Shown here piece by piece: positions 1 through 7,304 of a stretch of DNA of 11,299 nucleotides. The notes below the pieces were generated by a model. The model had not been told where the DNA came from, made no database searches, and was given only the letters and a program-made list of their open reading frames with translations. Within the stretch, counting starts at the first letter, position 1, and every line of letters starts with the position of its first letter. Origin of the DNA: Pseudomonadota bacterium (lineage in GTDB: Bacteria; Pseudomonadota; Gammaproteobacteria; Burkholderiales; SG8-39); NCBI GenBank assembly GCA_021825225.1, contig JAKAIH010000033.1:1-11299 (forward strand). The letters run 5' to 3'. Made by a program: the position numbers and the translations under genes.

Positions 1-879
1 ATCCTGCCGCAGGAGCGCCTGCGCAAGCCCGAGTGGATCCGCGTCAAGGCGGGTTCGGGCAACACGCGTTTCGACGAAATCAAGCAGCGCCTGCGCGAGA
101 ACCAGCTGCACACGGTGTGCGAGGAAGCCTCCTGCCCCAATATCGGGGAGTGCTTCGGCAAGGGCACCGCTACCTTCATGATCCTGGGCGAATTGTGCAC
201 GCGGCGCTGCCCCTTCTGCGACGTCGCGCACGGGCGCCCGGCGCCGCCGGACGCCGGCGAGCCGGCGCATCTGGCGCAGACCATCGCCGCGCTGGCGCTC
301 GACTATGTGGTCATCACCAGCGTCGACCGCGATGACCTGCGCGACGGCGGCGCACGCCATTTCGCCGACTGCATACGCGCACTGCGCGAGCAGTCGCCGC
401 GCACGCGCATCGAAGTGCTGGTGCCCGATTTCCGCGGCCGGCTCGAGATCGCGCTGGACATCCTCGCGACCGATCCGCCCGACGTTATGAACCACAACCT
501 CGAGACCGTGCCGCGGCTGTACCGCCAGGCCCGCCCCGGCGCGGATTACCTGCATTCGCTCAGGCTGCTGCAGGAATTCAAGGCGCTGCGGCCCGGCATC
601 CCGACCAAGTCGGGCCTGATGCTGGGCCTGGGCGAAACCGACGAGGAAATCCTCGCGGTGATGCGCGACTTGCGCGCACACGGCGTGGACATGCTCACCA
701 TAGGGCAGTACCTGCAGCCGACCGCGCACCACCTGCCGGTGCTGCGTTATGTGCATCCGGACGGCTTTGCCGTGTTCGAACAGGCGGCGCACGAAATGGG
801 ATTCCTGCATGCCGCGATCGGACCCATGGTGCGCTCGAGTTATCACGCCGACCGGCAGGCGCACGCAGCCGGGGTATAG
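1..879 (+). CDS. lipA: Lipoyl synthase LipA (5' end cut by window edge)
   Basis: Radical-SAM lipoyl synthase, which inserts two sulfur atoms into the octanoyl chain carried by lipoyl domains (pyruvate and 2-oxoglutarate dehydrogenases, glycine cleavage H protein). Frame 1 is open from base 1, giving 292 residues to the TAG stop. Against E. coli LipA (321 aa, first cluster Cys near residue 68) about 28 N-terminal residues are missing. In fragment numbering, the auxiliary-cluster motif CX4CX5C is C40/C45/C51 ([12 protein letters not shown]) and the radical-SAM motif CX3CX2C is C66/C70/C73 (CTRRCPFC). The C-terminal RSSY motif, which supplies the serine ligand of the auxiliary cluster, is at about 278-281. 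All catalytic elements are present, so the enzyme should be functional. The GTG at 115 is internal and not the start, because conserved LipA sequence ([10 protein letters not shown]) lies upstream of it. lipB often precedes lipA but would be outside the window. The gene converges on the minus-strand SGNH-like gene. Confidence 0.97.
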   Translation: MLPQERLRKPEWIRVKAGSGNTRFDEIKQRLRENQLHTVCEEASCPNIGECFGKGTATFMILGELCTRRCPFCDVAHGRPAPPDAGEPAHLAQTIAALALDYVVITSVDRDDLRDGGARHFADCIRALREQSPRTRIEVLVPDFRGRLEIALDILATDPPDVMNHNLETVPRLYRQARPGADYLHSLRLLQEFKALRPGIPTKSGLMLGLGETDEEILAVMRDLRAHGVDMLTIGQYLQPTAHHLPVLRYVHPDGFAVFEQAAHEMGFLHAAIGPMVRSSYHADRQAHAAGV

Positions 880-903
880 GTCCGCGACAGGCGACACCGC
901 CGG
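880..903. other. 24-base convergent gap between lipA and the SGNH-like gene
   Basis: Two transcription units converge here. I see no intrinsic terminator: a 4-bp stem GGCG/CGCC (890-901) and a weak inverted repeat AGCCGG/CCGGCT (867-872 and 900-905) lack a following U-tract on either strand. Termination is therefore either Rho-dependent or occurs inside the neighbouring gene. Confidence 0.5.
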
Positions 904-1587
904 CTAGAAAAACACCTCGCCGCGGCGCGCACCGCCATCGAGCTCGAACATGGCGTAGCGGATGACGTTGGCCGCTTTCTGCAGGCCGCTCTGGGACAAC
1001 TGCGTCGGCTTGTCGTAATCGCCGGACTCGTTGCAGATCAGGCGCAGATCGATCAGGGCCACGCGCGCCTCGGCGGCGCGTTTGGTCACGCGATCGTTGA
1101 ATACCGCCAGCGCCGCGCAAGCCGCGCGCTGGCGCAGCGCATCCTTGTAGTTGGGATGGAACATGGTGCACACCATGATCACCAGCTGCGCCGCCTGCGC
1201 CACATGGATCAGCCGCCCCAGCGTGCGCTCGAACTCGTCGGCGGCGAGCGAGAGCTGCTCCAGCGTCTGCCCGCAGGCTTCCGGCCGGCCGTGGAGCAGG
1301 CCGCTCTGCTCGATCGCGTGATTGCCTTCGATGAATATGATCGCGTGGGTGGCGTCCCTGGGCAGCACCAGCGACGATCCGGCGCGCTCGACTTCGGCTG
1401 CGGAGACAACGCTGATTTTCCACTGGTCGCGCGTCCCGGGAAGGAGGTCGTCCTCGAATTTTCCCGGTGTCTTGTCGATACTGCTGTAGGCCTCGAGCAG
1501 CGCATCCCCGAGCAGCACGACGTGCCGGGACGGTCCGCGCTCCGGCGCGGGCGCAGCGGAAGGCTTCCTGCCTGAGGGTACGCTCAT
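904..1587 (-). CDS. SGNH/GDSL-hydrolase-like protein with substituted catalytic residues
   Basis: A 227-residue protein without signal peptide or membrane segment. Its first ~20 residues are Pro/Ala/Ser-rich and look disordered. The rest follows the SGNH-hydrolase pattern. Block I is VVLLGDALLEAY (24-35), but Ala29 (codon GCG at 1503-1501) occupies the place of the nucleophilic Ser of GDS. Block III is IIFIEGNHAI (83-92) with Asn89. A middle strand, VIMVCTMFHPNY (136-147), and a FNDRV..LIDLR segment (163-182) resemble typical SGNH cores. At block V (191-201, YDKPTQLSQSG), the position expected for His is Gln196. The usual Ser and His are thus both absent, which suggests a non-catalytic or altered activity; function unknown. 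The ATG at 1587 lies 17 bases after the polA stop, so it is very likely cotranscribed downstream of polA. A weak purine stretch (AGGCGGGA) precedes the start. The family call comes from pattern recognition only. Confidence 0.72.
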   Translation of the reverse strand: MSVPSGRKPSAAPAPERGPSRHVVLLGDALLEAYSSIDKTPGKFEDDLLPGTRDQWKISVVSAAEVERAGSSLVLPRDATHAIIFIEGNHAIEQSGLLHGRPEACGQTLEQLSLAADEFERTLGRLIHVAQAAQLVIMVCTMFHPNYKDALRQRAACAALAVFNDRVTKRAAEARVALIDLRLICNESGDYDKPTQLSQSGLQKAANVIRYAMFELDGGARRGEVFF

Positions 1588-1604
1588 CGCGGTCCCGCCT
1601 GGAT

Positions 1605-4319
1605 TTAGTGCGCTTGCTCCCAGTTTGCACCCACACCCACATCCACGACAAGAGGCACCGCAAGTTCAGCCACGCCGGTCATCAGCCCCGGCAGCTGCTC
1701 GCGCACCCGCGCGAGTTCGGCCTGCGGCACCTCCAGCACCAGTTCGTCGTGCACCTGCATCACCAGTTTCGCCGACAGTCGTTCTGCGTCCAGCCAGTCC
1801 TGCACCGCGATCATCGACAGCTTGATCAGGTCCGCCGCGGTCCCCTGCATGGGCGCGTTGATCGCGGCGCGCTCGGCGCCCTGGCGCCGGCCGCTGTTGG
1901 CGGCCCGGATTTCGGCGAGCCACAGGCGCCGGCCGAATACCGTTTCCACGTAGCCGCGCTCGCGCGCCTGCTCGCGCGTCTGCTGCATGTAGCGCGCCAC
2001 GCCGGGGTAGCGCGTGAAGTAACTGTCGATGTAGGCCTGGGCGGTGGCGCGTTCCAGGCCCAGGGCCTGCGCCACGCCGAAGGCCGACATGCCGTAGATC
2101 AGGCCGAAGTTGATCACCTTGGCGTAGCGGCGCTCCTCCGACGTGACTTCGTGCAGCTCGCGATTGAAGATTTCCGCGGCGGTGGCGCGGTGCACGTCCT
2201 CGCCCGCAGCAAACGCGCGCAGCAGATTCTCGTCGCGCGAGATGTGCGCCATGATGCGCAGTTCGATCTGCGAATAATCGGCCGAGACGATGGCGCAGCC
2301 GGCCGGTGCGATGAACGCCTCGCGGATACGCCGCCCTTCCGGCGTGCGCACCGGTATGTTCTGCAGGTTGGGATCGGTGCTGGCGAGACGCCCGGTCACC
2401 GCGGTCGCCTGGGCGTAGTTGGTGTGCACGCGCCCGGTCGCCGGATTGACCATGCGCGGCAGCTTGTCGGTGTAGGTCGATTTGAGCTTGGTGAGCGCGC
2501 GGTATTCGAGCAGGGTCTTCGGCAGGGGATAATCGGCGGCGAGGCGCTCCAGCACCTCCTCGTCGGTGGAGGGCGCGCCGCTCGGGGTTTTTTTGAGCAC
2601 CGGCAGCTGCAGGCGCTCGAAGAAGATTTCGCCGATCTGCTTGGGCGAATTAAGGTTGAACGGCTGGCCCGCCTCGCGATAGGCCTTGTGCTCCAGCTCC
2701 AGCATTTTCTGCCCCAGCTCGCGGCTTTGCGCTTCCAGCAGGGCGGCATCGATGAGCACGCCATTGCGCTCCATGCGGAACAGCACTTCGCGCGCAGGCA
2801 GCTCGATGCTGCGGTACACGTATTCCAGTCCGGACTCGGCCTGCACCCGGGGATACAGGCACTGGTGCAGGCGCAGCGTCACGTCGGCATCCTCGGCCGA
2901 GTACTCGGTGGCACGCTCCACGCTCACCTGCTCGAAACCGATGCGCTGCGCGCCCTTGCCGGTGACCTCGTCGTAGCTGATGGTGGGAAGCTGCAAATGG
3001 CGTTCGGCGAGCGTGCCCAGGTCGTGGCGCAAATGCGATTCGAGCACGTAGGACTCGAGCAGCGTGTCGTGCGCCACGCCGCGCAAGGCGACACCCTGGT
3101 TGGCGAGCACATGCTGATCGTATTTCAGGTTCTGTCCGAGCTTGGGTTTTCCCGCATCCTCGAGCCAGGGCCGCAGCAATTCCAGCCCACGCGCGACGCC
3201 CAATTGGCGCGGCGCGCCGGCATAATTGTGCGCGAGCGGCAGGTACCCGGCCCGCCCCGGTTCGGCGCAAAAGGACATGCCCACCAGCTGCGCGCTCATC
3301 GGGTCGAGGCCGGTGGTCTCGGTATCGAACGCGACCAGGGGGGCGGCATCGAGCAGCGTCAGCCACTCGGCCATTTGTTGTTCGTCGAGAATGGTTTCGT
3401 AGCGGCGCTCTATCGGCCCGGACGCGCCCTGCGCCGGAGCCGGCGCGGGGGCCGGGGCGGAGGCTGCGGTGCCGGAGGGCGCCGTATCCTTGAGCCAGCT
3501 CTTGAAGCCGAAGCGCTGGAACAGCCCGGCGAGTTCGGCCTCGCCCTGCGGTCGCGCCAACAGATCTTCCGGCTTGAGCGGCAGCGGCACGTCGCAATAG
3601 ACCGTAAGCAGCTTCTTCGCCTGCGGCAGCCAGGGCAGCGCGCGGCGCAGATTCTGCCCCACCACGCCGCCGATTTCCTCCGCGTGAGCGATCACCGCGT
3701 CGAGCGAGCCGTATTGGGACAGCCATTTGACCGCGGTCTTGGGCCCGACCTTGTCCACGCCGGGAACGTTGTCCACGCTGTCGCCGACCAGGGTAAGGTA
3801 ATCGAGCATCAGCCGCGGCGGCACGCCGAACTTGGCCTCGACCCCGGCCTCGTCCAGGCGCTCGTTGTTCATGGTGTTGATCAGGGTGACCTGCGCATTC
3901 ACCAGCTGCGTCAGATCCTTGTCGCCGGTGGAAACGACGCAGCGCATGCCGGACGCGGCGGCCTGGCGCGCGAGCGTGCCGATGACATCGTCGGCCTCGA
4001 CCCCGTCTATCATCAGCAGCGGCCAGCCCAGCGCGGCGACCGCCTGGTGCAGCGGCTCGATCTGGCGCACGAGATCCTCGGGCATGGGCGGACGGTGGGC
4101 CTTGTACTCGGCATACCAGTCGTCGCGGAAAGTCCTGCCCTTGGCGTCGAACACGCAGGCAAGGTAATCCGGCTTGTAGTCGGCAGCGAGCCGTCGTAGC
4201 ATGTTGAGCACGCCGTAGATCGCGCCCGTGGGCTCGCCCTGCGCATTGCGCAGATCCGGCAGCGCGTGAAATGCGCGGTACAGATATGACGATCCATCCA
4301 CCAACAGCAGGGTTTTCAT
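1605..4319 (-). CDS. polA: DNA polymerase I (5'-3' exonuclease, 3'-5' proofreading, polymerase)
   Basis: Full-length Pol I, 904 aa (E. coli 928), acting in Okazaki-fragment maturation and repair synthesis. The N-terminal 5' nuclease (about 1-280) begins MKTLLLVDGSSYLYRAFHAL and includes VEADDVIGTLA (108-118) and a helix-hairpin-helix region (about 179-200). An Ala/Pro-rich linker (281-299) leads to a proofreading domain with Exo I DTETTG (D332, E334), Exo II N397/D401 and Exo III Y473/D477, so 3'-5' exonuclease should be active. The polymerase domain carries motif A DYSQIELR (D681), the O-helix R730/K734/F738/Y742 (Phe, as in E. coli, at the dideoxy-discriminating position) and motif C HDE (857-859). 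The start ATG at 4319 gives the standard N-terminus but has no clear Shine-Dalgarno. The start codon faces the LOG-family start 12 bases away, so the polA promoter must lie inside that gene. A run of seven A (on the coding strand) at 2594-2588 encodes the Lys-Lys of the LKKTPSG segment. Confidence 0.98.
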   Translation of the reverse strand: MKTLLLVDGSSYLYRAFHALPDLRNAQGEPTGAIYGVLNMLRRLAADYKPDYLACVFDAKGRTFRDDWYAEYKAHRPPMPEDLVRQIEPLHQAVAALGWPLLMIDGVEADDVIGTLARQAAASGMRCVVSTGDKDLTQLVNAQVTLINTMNNERLDEAGVEAKFGVPPRLMLDYLTLVGDSVDNVPGVDKVGPKTAVKWLSQYGSLDAVIAHAEEIGGVVGQNLRRALPWLPQAKKLLTVYCDVPLPLKPEDLLARPQGEAELAGLFQRFGFKSWLKDTAPSGTAASAPAPAPAPAQGASGPIERRYETILDEQQMAEWLTLLDAAPLVAFDTETTGLDPMSAQLVGMSFCAEPGRAGYLPLAHNYAGAPRQLGVARGLELLRPWLEDAGKPKLGQNLKYDQHVLANQGVALRGVAHDTLLESYVLESHLRHDLGTLAERHLQLPTISYDEVTGKGAQRIGFEQVSVERATEYSAEDADVTLRLHQCLYPRVQAESGLEYVYRSIELPAREVLFRMERNGVLIDAALLEAQSRELGQKMLELEHKAYREAGQPFNLNSPKQIGEIFFERLQLPVLKKTPSGAPSTDEEVLERLAADYPLPKTLLEYRALTKLKSTYTDKLPRMVNPATGRVHTNYAQATAVTGRLASTDPNLQNIPVRTPEGRRIREAFIAPAGCAIVSADYSQIELRIMAHISRDENLLRAFAAGEDVHRATAAEIFNRELHEVTSEERRYAKVINFGLIYGMSAFGVAQALGLERATAQAYIDSYFTRYPGVARYMQQTREQARERGYVETVFGRRLWLAEIRAANSGRRQGAERAAINAPMQGTAADLIKLSMIAVQDWLDAERLSAKLVMQVHDELVLEVPQAELARVREQLPGLMTGVAELAVPLVVDVGVGANWEQAH

Positions 4320-4331
4320 AGAGGGTCAGGT

Positions 4332-5054
4332 ATGAACGGAAAGCTTCCGCGGCCGGCCGACGCCGGCGCAGCAGACATGGCCCACAATGCGCGCGAGTCC
4401 TGGCGGATATTCGGGATTATGTCAGAATTCGTCGAAGCCACCGAGCGCCTGGCCCAGATCCGCCCGGCGGTGAGCATTTTCGGCAGCGCGCGCGCGGCGG
4501 TCGACTCGCCCTATTACCTGCTGGCGGAAAAAATCGCGCGGCTGCTCTCCGACGCCGGTTTCTCGGTCGTTTCCGGCGGCGGCCCCGGCATCATGGAAGC
4601 AGCCAACAAGGGCGCGTTCTTCGGCAAATCGCCCTCCGTAGGCCTCAACATCCAGCTGCCGAACGAGCAGCTCAGCAACCGTTACCAGGACATCAGCCTC
4701 ACCTTCCACCATTTCTTCGCGCGCAAGGTCGGTTTCGTCAAATTCGCCACCGCCTATGTGGTGCTGCCGGGGGGCTTCGGCACGCTGGACGAGCTGTCCG
4801 AGGCGCTCACCCTGGTGCAGACCGGCAAGACGCGCAAAATGCCGATCATCCTGGTCCACTCGCCGTTCTGGCAGGGGCTGCTGGACTGGTTCCACGACAG
4901 CCTGCGCACCGAGCACATGATCGATGGCGCGGACCTGGATCTGGTGCAGACCATCGACGATCCGGCGGCGATCGTGGAAGCGATATTCAAATACTATGAG
5001 AAGCGAGGCTTCGCGCCGCTGCCGGCAGAACGCGAGAATCTGCTCAACCTCTGA
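4332..5054 (+). CDS. LOG-family protein (TIGR00730-like, Rossmann fold)
   Basis: A 240-residue cytosolic protein of the LOG / 'lysine decarboxylase-like' family. Characterised members are nucleoside 5'-monophosphate phosphoribohydrolases that release bases such as cytokinins from their ribotides. Visible motifs are SIFGSARA (48-55), SGGGPGIMEAANKGA (81-95) and the signature PGGFGTLDE (146-154), with Arg131 in the FFARKVGFVK segment between them. All expected active-site elements are present. The physiological substrate in this organism is not deducible; the old 'lysine decarboxylase' name should not be used. The ATG at 4332 is preferred because GAGGG (4321-4325) sits six bases upstream. In-frame ATGs at 4377 and 4419 lack one, and 4419 would cut off the ESWRIF segment that I recall as conserved in betaproteobacterial members. 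The first 15 residues look unconserved. It is divergent from polA and followed after 59 bases by the DUF2782 gene. Confidence 0.93.
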   Translation: MNGKLPRPADAGAADMAHNARESWRIFGIMSEFVEATERLAQIRPAVSIFGSARAAVDSPYYLLAEKIARLLSDAGFSVVSGGGPGIMEAANKGAFFGKSPSVGLNIQLPNEQLSNRYQDISLTFHHFFARKVGFVKFATAYVVLPGGFGTLDELSEALTLVQTGKTRKMPIILVHSPFWQGLLDWFHDSLRTEHMIDGADLDLVQTIDDPAAIVEAIFKYYEKRGFAPLPAERENLLNL

Positions 5055-5078
5055 GGCGCAGCCTTAATCTGCTAAAAT
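5050..5078 (+). promoter_or_regulatory. Candidate promoter for the DUF2782 gene (and perhaps thrB)
   Basis: An AT-rich island in very GC-rich surroundings contains TAAAAT (5073-5078), a five-of-six match to the -10 consensus TATAAT. The region 16-17 bases upstream (around 5050-5056, overlapping the LOG stop codon) is only a poor -35 match. Transcription would begin around 5085-5090, 25-30 bases before the DUF2782 start. Judged from sequence alone, with the weak -35 as the main doubt. Confidence 0.4.
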
Positions 5079-5113
5079 TCTATCTTAACGATCCGATCGA
5101 CAGGAAGCCTATC

Positions 5114-5446
5114 ATGCGCCGCTTGCTAGCTACAGCACTGCTCGGAATTGCGCTTCCACTCGCGGCGCAACAGCCGCCCAAGCTCGAGCCCCTGCCTCCC
5201 CCGCCCCCGCCCCCGCCCGGGCTCGCGCCCGATCCGGCGCTGGAACCGCAGGTGACGATCACCAAGCGCGGCGAAGACAAGGTGGAGGAATACCGCGTCA
5301 ACGGCAAGCTCTACGCGATGAAGGTCACGCCGCCGCACGGCGCGCCTTATTTTCTCGTGGACGAAGCCGGCAACGGCGTCATGAGCCGGCGCGATTCGCT
5401 CGACTCCGGCCTGCGTGTGCCGCAGTGGGTGATCCATTCTTTCTGA
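5114..5446 (+). CDS. DUF2782 family protein, exported, with polyproline tract
   Basis: A 110-residue protein of unknown function. A short Sec-type signal peptide is visible: MRR, a hydrophobic core LLATALLGIALPL, and probable cleavage after LAA (residue 18) before QQ. It is followed by a proline-rich segment with eight consecutive prolines (28-35). The conserved DUF2782 body runs from about residue 45 to the end: VTITKRGEDKVEEYRVNGKLY, VTPPHGAPYFLVDEAGNG and the terminal VPQWVIHSF. There is no cysteine, so it is not a lipoprotein; a periplasmic location is inferred. The start is well supported by AGGAAG (5102-5107), six bases from the ATG. A DUF2782 gene beside polA and thrB recurs in proteobacteria (recalled from Pseudomonas), but I know of no demonstrated function. 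The polyproline run predicts dependence on EF-P for translation. Confidence 0.88.
   Translation: MRRLLATALLGIALPLAAQQPPKLEPLPPPPPPPPGLAPDPALEPQVTITKRGEDKVEEYRVNGKLYAMKVTPPHGAPYFLVDEAGNGVMSRRDSLDSGLRVPQWVIHSF
5198..5218 (+). repeat. Hexanucleotide CCCCCG repeat, 3.5 copies, within the DUF2782 gene
   Basis: Three perfect tandem CCCCCG units plus CCC encode seven of the eight prolines at residues 28-35. Gain or loss of a unit changes the tract by exactly two prolines and keeps the frame, so length variation among relatives would be tolerated. Confidence 0.85.
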
Positions 5447-5476
5447 ATCAGGTGGTGGGTCCAGGGTAAGGCGTGA

Positions 5477-5487
5477 GGGATAATCCC
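5477..5487. promoter_or_regulatory. 11-bp perfect palindrome overlapping a -10-like GATAAT, upstream of thrB
   Basis: GGGAT-A-ATCCC lies in the 81-base gap between the DUF2782 stop and thrB. The central GATAAT (5479-5484) matches five of six bases of the -10 consensus; a start would fall around 5491-5495, some 35 bases before thrB. The -35 region (about 5456-5461, TGGGTC) is poor. This could be a secondary thrB promoter with an overlapping operator, or chance. Confidence 0.25.
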
Positions 5488-5527
5488 GTACCGCTGCGTT
5501 ATTCCTGGCCCATCGCCCCATGCCCGC

Positions 5528-6472
5528 ATGTCTGTCTTCACCCCGGTCACGCCCGAGCAGTTATCCCTATGGCTGGAGCAATACCGCCTGGGCGCGCTGG
5601 TGCAGCTGCAGGGCATCGCCGCCGGCATCGAAAACACCAACTATTTCGTGACCACCAGCGGCGGCCGCTACGTGCTGACGCTGTTCGAGAAGCTCACGCC
5701 GGCGGAACTTCCGTTCTATCTCGGACTGATGGCGCATCTGGCTCGGCATGGCATACCGAGCCCGGCGCCGGCGACCGACCTTCGGGGCAGGATGTTTTCG
5801 GAGTTGAACGGCAAGCCGGCTGCGCTGATGTCGCGTCTGGCCGGAGAGGCCGTTACCGCGCCCGCGCCGGCGCACTGCGCCGAAGTCGGCGCGACGCTCG
5901 CCGAGATCCATCTCGCCGCGCGCTCCTATGCCGGCAAGCTGGACAATCCGCGCGGGCCGCGCTGGTGGCGCGAGGCCGCGCGCGAGGTAAGCCCGTTCCT
6001 CGATGCGGCGCGCTCGGCGCTGCTGGCCGCGGAGCTGGAATTCCAGGCGCAGCAGCGCCGCGAGGATCTGCCGCGCGGCGCGATACACGCGGACCTGTTC
6101 CGCGACAACGTGCTGTTCGCGGGCGCGCGCATCGGCGGCGTAATCGATTTCTACTTCGCCGGCATCGACTTTCTGCTGTTCGACGTGGCGGTCACGCTCA
6201 ACGACTGGTGCGTGCTTGCCGGGGGCGAGATCGATGCGGCGCGCGCGCAGGCGCTGCTCGCCGCCTACCACGCACGACGGCCGTTCACTGCGGCGGAGCA
6301 CGAGGCCTGGCCGCAGATGCTGCGCGCCGCGGCGCTGCGCTTCTGGCTGTCGCGACTGTACGACTTTTACCTGCCGCGCCCGGGCGAACTGGTGCACGCG
6401 CACGATCCCGAACATTTCCGCCGCATCCTCGAGCTGCGCATCGCCCATGCGGGCGAGGCGCCGTGGGTCTGA
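5528..6472 (+). CDS. thrB: Homoserine kinase, type II (APH/choline-kinase fold)
   Basis: Phosphorylates L-homoserine with ATP to O-phosphohomoserine, the substrate of threonine synthase. It is 314 aa, the usual length for the TIGR00938-type enzyme, which has the aminoglycoside-phosphotransferase fold rather than the GHMP fold of E. coli ThrB. The N-terminus MSVFTPVTPEQLSLWLEQY and the GIENTNYF segment (33-40, nucleotide-binding loop area) are typical. The catalytic loop is IHADLFRDNVLF with H187/D189/N194, and the metal-binding Asp is D207 in GVIDFYFAG. No key residue is missing. The start at 5528 gives the standard N-terminus; no clear Shine-Dalgarno precedes it, and an out-of-frame ATG at 5520 lies just upstream. 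It follows the DUF2782 gene by 81 bases and precedes the membrane-protein gene by 25 bases, so all three may be cotranscribed. No threonine or isoleucine attenuator leader is apparent. Confidence 0.95.
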   Translation: MSVFTPVTPEQLSLWLEQYRLGALVQLQGIAAGIENTNYFVTTSGGRYVLTLFEKLTPAELPFYLGLMAHLARHGIPSPAPATDLRGRMFSELNGKPAALMSRLAGEAVTAPAPAHCAEVGATLAEIHLAARSYAGKLDNPRGPRWWREAAREVSPFLDAARSALLAAELEFQAQQRREDLPRGAIHADLFRDNVLFAGARIGGVIDFYFAGIDFLLFDVAVTLNDWCVLAGGEIDAARAQALLAAYHARRPFTAAEHEAWPQMLRAAALRFWLSRLYDFYLPRPGELVHAHDPEHFRRILELRIAHAGEAPWV

Positions 6473-6497
6473 TGCCCGGCGCAGCGGCATACACGGC

Positions 6498-7304
6498 ATG
6501 AATACCGTCCCCGCAGGCTACGGCTGGAACTGGGTGCTCTCCGGCTTTGCGCTGTTTCGCAAGAGTCCCGCCATGTGGGCGTTCCTGTCGCTGTCCTACA
6601 TCATGCTGATGCAGCTGCTGGGCATGATTCCGGTATTCGGCTGGTTCGCTGCAACCGTGCTGATCCCCCCGTTCTCGGCGAGTTTCATGATCGCGAGCCG
6701 CGAGCTCGATCAGGGGCGCAAGCTGCGCGTCGACCTGTTGTTCGCCGGATTCAGATCCAACCTGCCGGCGCTGCTCAGGCAGGGCGGCATCTACCTCGCC
6801 AGCGGGCTCGCCATCCTCGGCCTGTCGGCCCTGGTCGACGGCAGCCTGCTGCTGCAGTTGATGGTGATCGGCACCAAGCCGCCGCCCGAGGCGTTCGAGG
6901 AGGGCAGGCTGGCCGCCGCAGCGCTGCTCGCCGCGGCACTGTACCTGCCGGTGCTGGCCGCATTCTGGTTCGCGCCGGCGCTGTCGACCTGGCGCCAACT
7001 GCCCGCCATGCAGGCGCTGTTCTACAGCTTTTTCGCCGCGTTGAGGAACTGGCGCGCGTTCCTCGCCTACGGCCTCGCGCTGATGATGCTGAGCCTGGTC
7101 TGCAGCTTCGTGCTGTTCGTACTCGCGCTGCTGGTGCGCGGATTGCTCGGCAACGGCTCGCAAAACGCGTTCGTGCTGGTGATGCTGCCGGTCATGCTCA
7201 CTTACGTTCCCACCCTGTTTGCAAGCTTCTACGCGAGCTATCGCGACGTTTTCCCGGAGCCCGGGCCGGAGGCCGCTGCACCGGGCGCCGCGGACGCGCC
7301 ATGA
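6498..7304 (+). CDS. Multi-pass inner-membrane protein, BPSS1780-like family
   Basis: A 268-residue integral membrane protein of unknown function. About six hydrophobic segments are visible, near residues 26-44, 45-64, 92-113, 138-160, 188-213 and 222-245. A polar loop (about 66-90, [19 protein letters not shown]) lies between the second and third, and a Pro/Ala/Glu-rich tail (254-268) ends the protein. The N-terminal motif [16 protein letters not shown] matches what I recall of the BPSS1780 family in betaproteobacteria. The ATG at 6498 is chosen because it gives this motif; the open frame extends back into thrB but there it reads out-of-frame thrB sequence. No strong ribosome site is seen, and translation may be aided by thrB ending 25 bases upstream. 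Its TGA overlaps an ATG (ATGA at 7301-7304) that opens a 7-codon ORF leading to the oxidoreductase gene, suggesting translational coupling. A role as membrane anchor or partner for that oxidoreductase is inference from position only. Confidence 0.82.
   Translation: MNTVPAGYGWNWVLSGFALFRKSPAMWAFLSLSYIMLMQLLGMIPVFGWFAATVLIPPFSASFMIASRELDQGRKLRVDLLFAGFRSNLPALLRQGGIYLASGLAILGLSALVDGSLLLQLMVIGTKPPPEAFEEGRLAAAALLAAALYLPVLAAFWFAPALSTWRQLPAMQALFYSFFAALRNWRAFLAYGLALMMLSLVCSFVLFVLALLVRGLLGNGSQNAFVLVMLPVMLTYVPTLFASFYASYRDVFPEPGPEAAAPGAADAP

Noticed and set aside
867..905. Inverted repeat AGCCGG/CCGGCT as a lipA terminator
   Set aside because: Six-base stem with a 27-base loop and no U-tract downstream; not credible as an intrinsic terminator.
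695..1663. A 322-codon minus-strand frame across the lipA end and the SGNH-like gene
   Set aside because: It overlaps lipA and is Arg/Ala/Gly-rich without motifs; the 904-1587 frame has coherent SGNH blocks and a sensible position after polA.
1467..4199. A 910-codon plus-strand open frame antisense to polA
   Set aside because: The minus strand carries an intact polA with every catalytic motif. The plus-strand translation is low-complexity Gln/His/Arg/Leu-rich and resembles no family.
5473..6501. Open frames overlapping thrB on both strands (5473-6501 plus, 5567-6499 minus)
   Set aside because: thrB has full family length and intact kinase motifs; the others are Arg/Ala-rich shadows.
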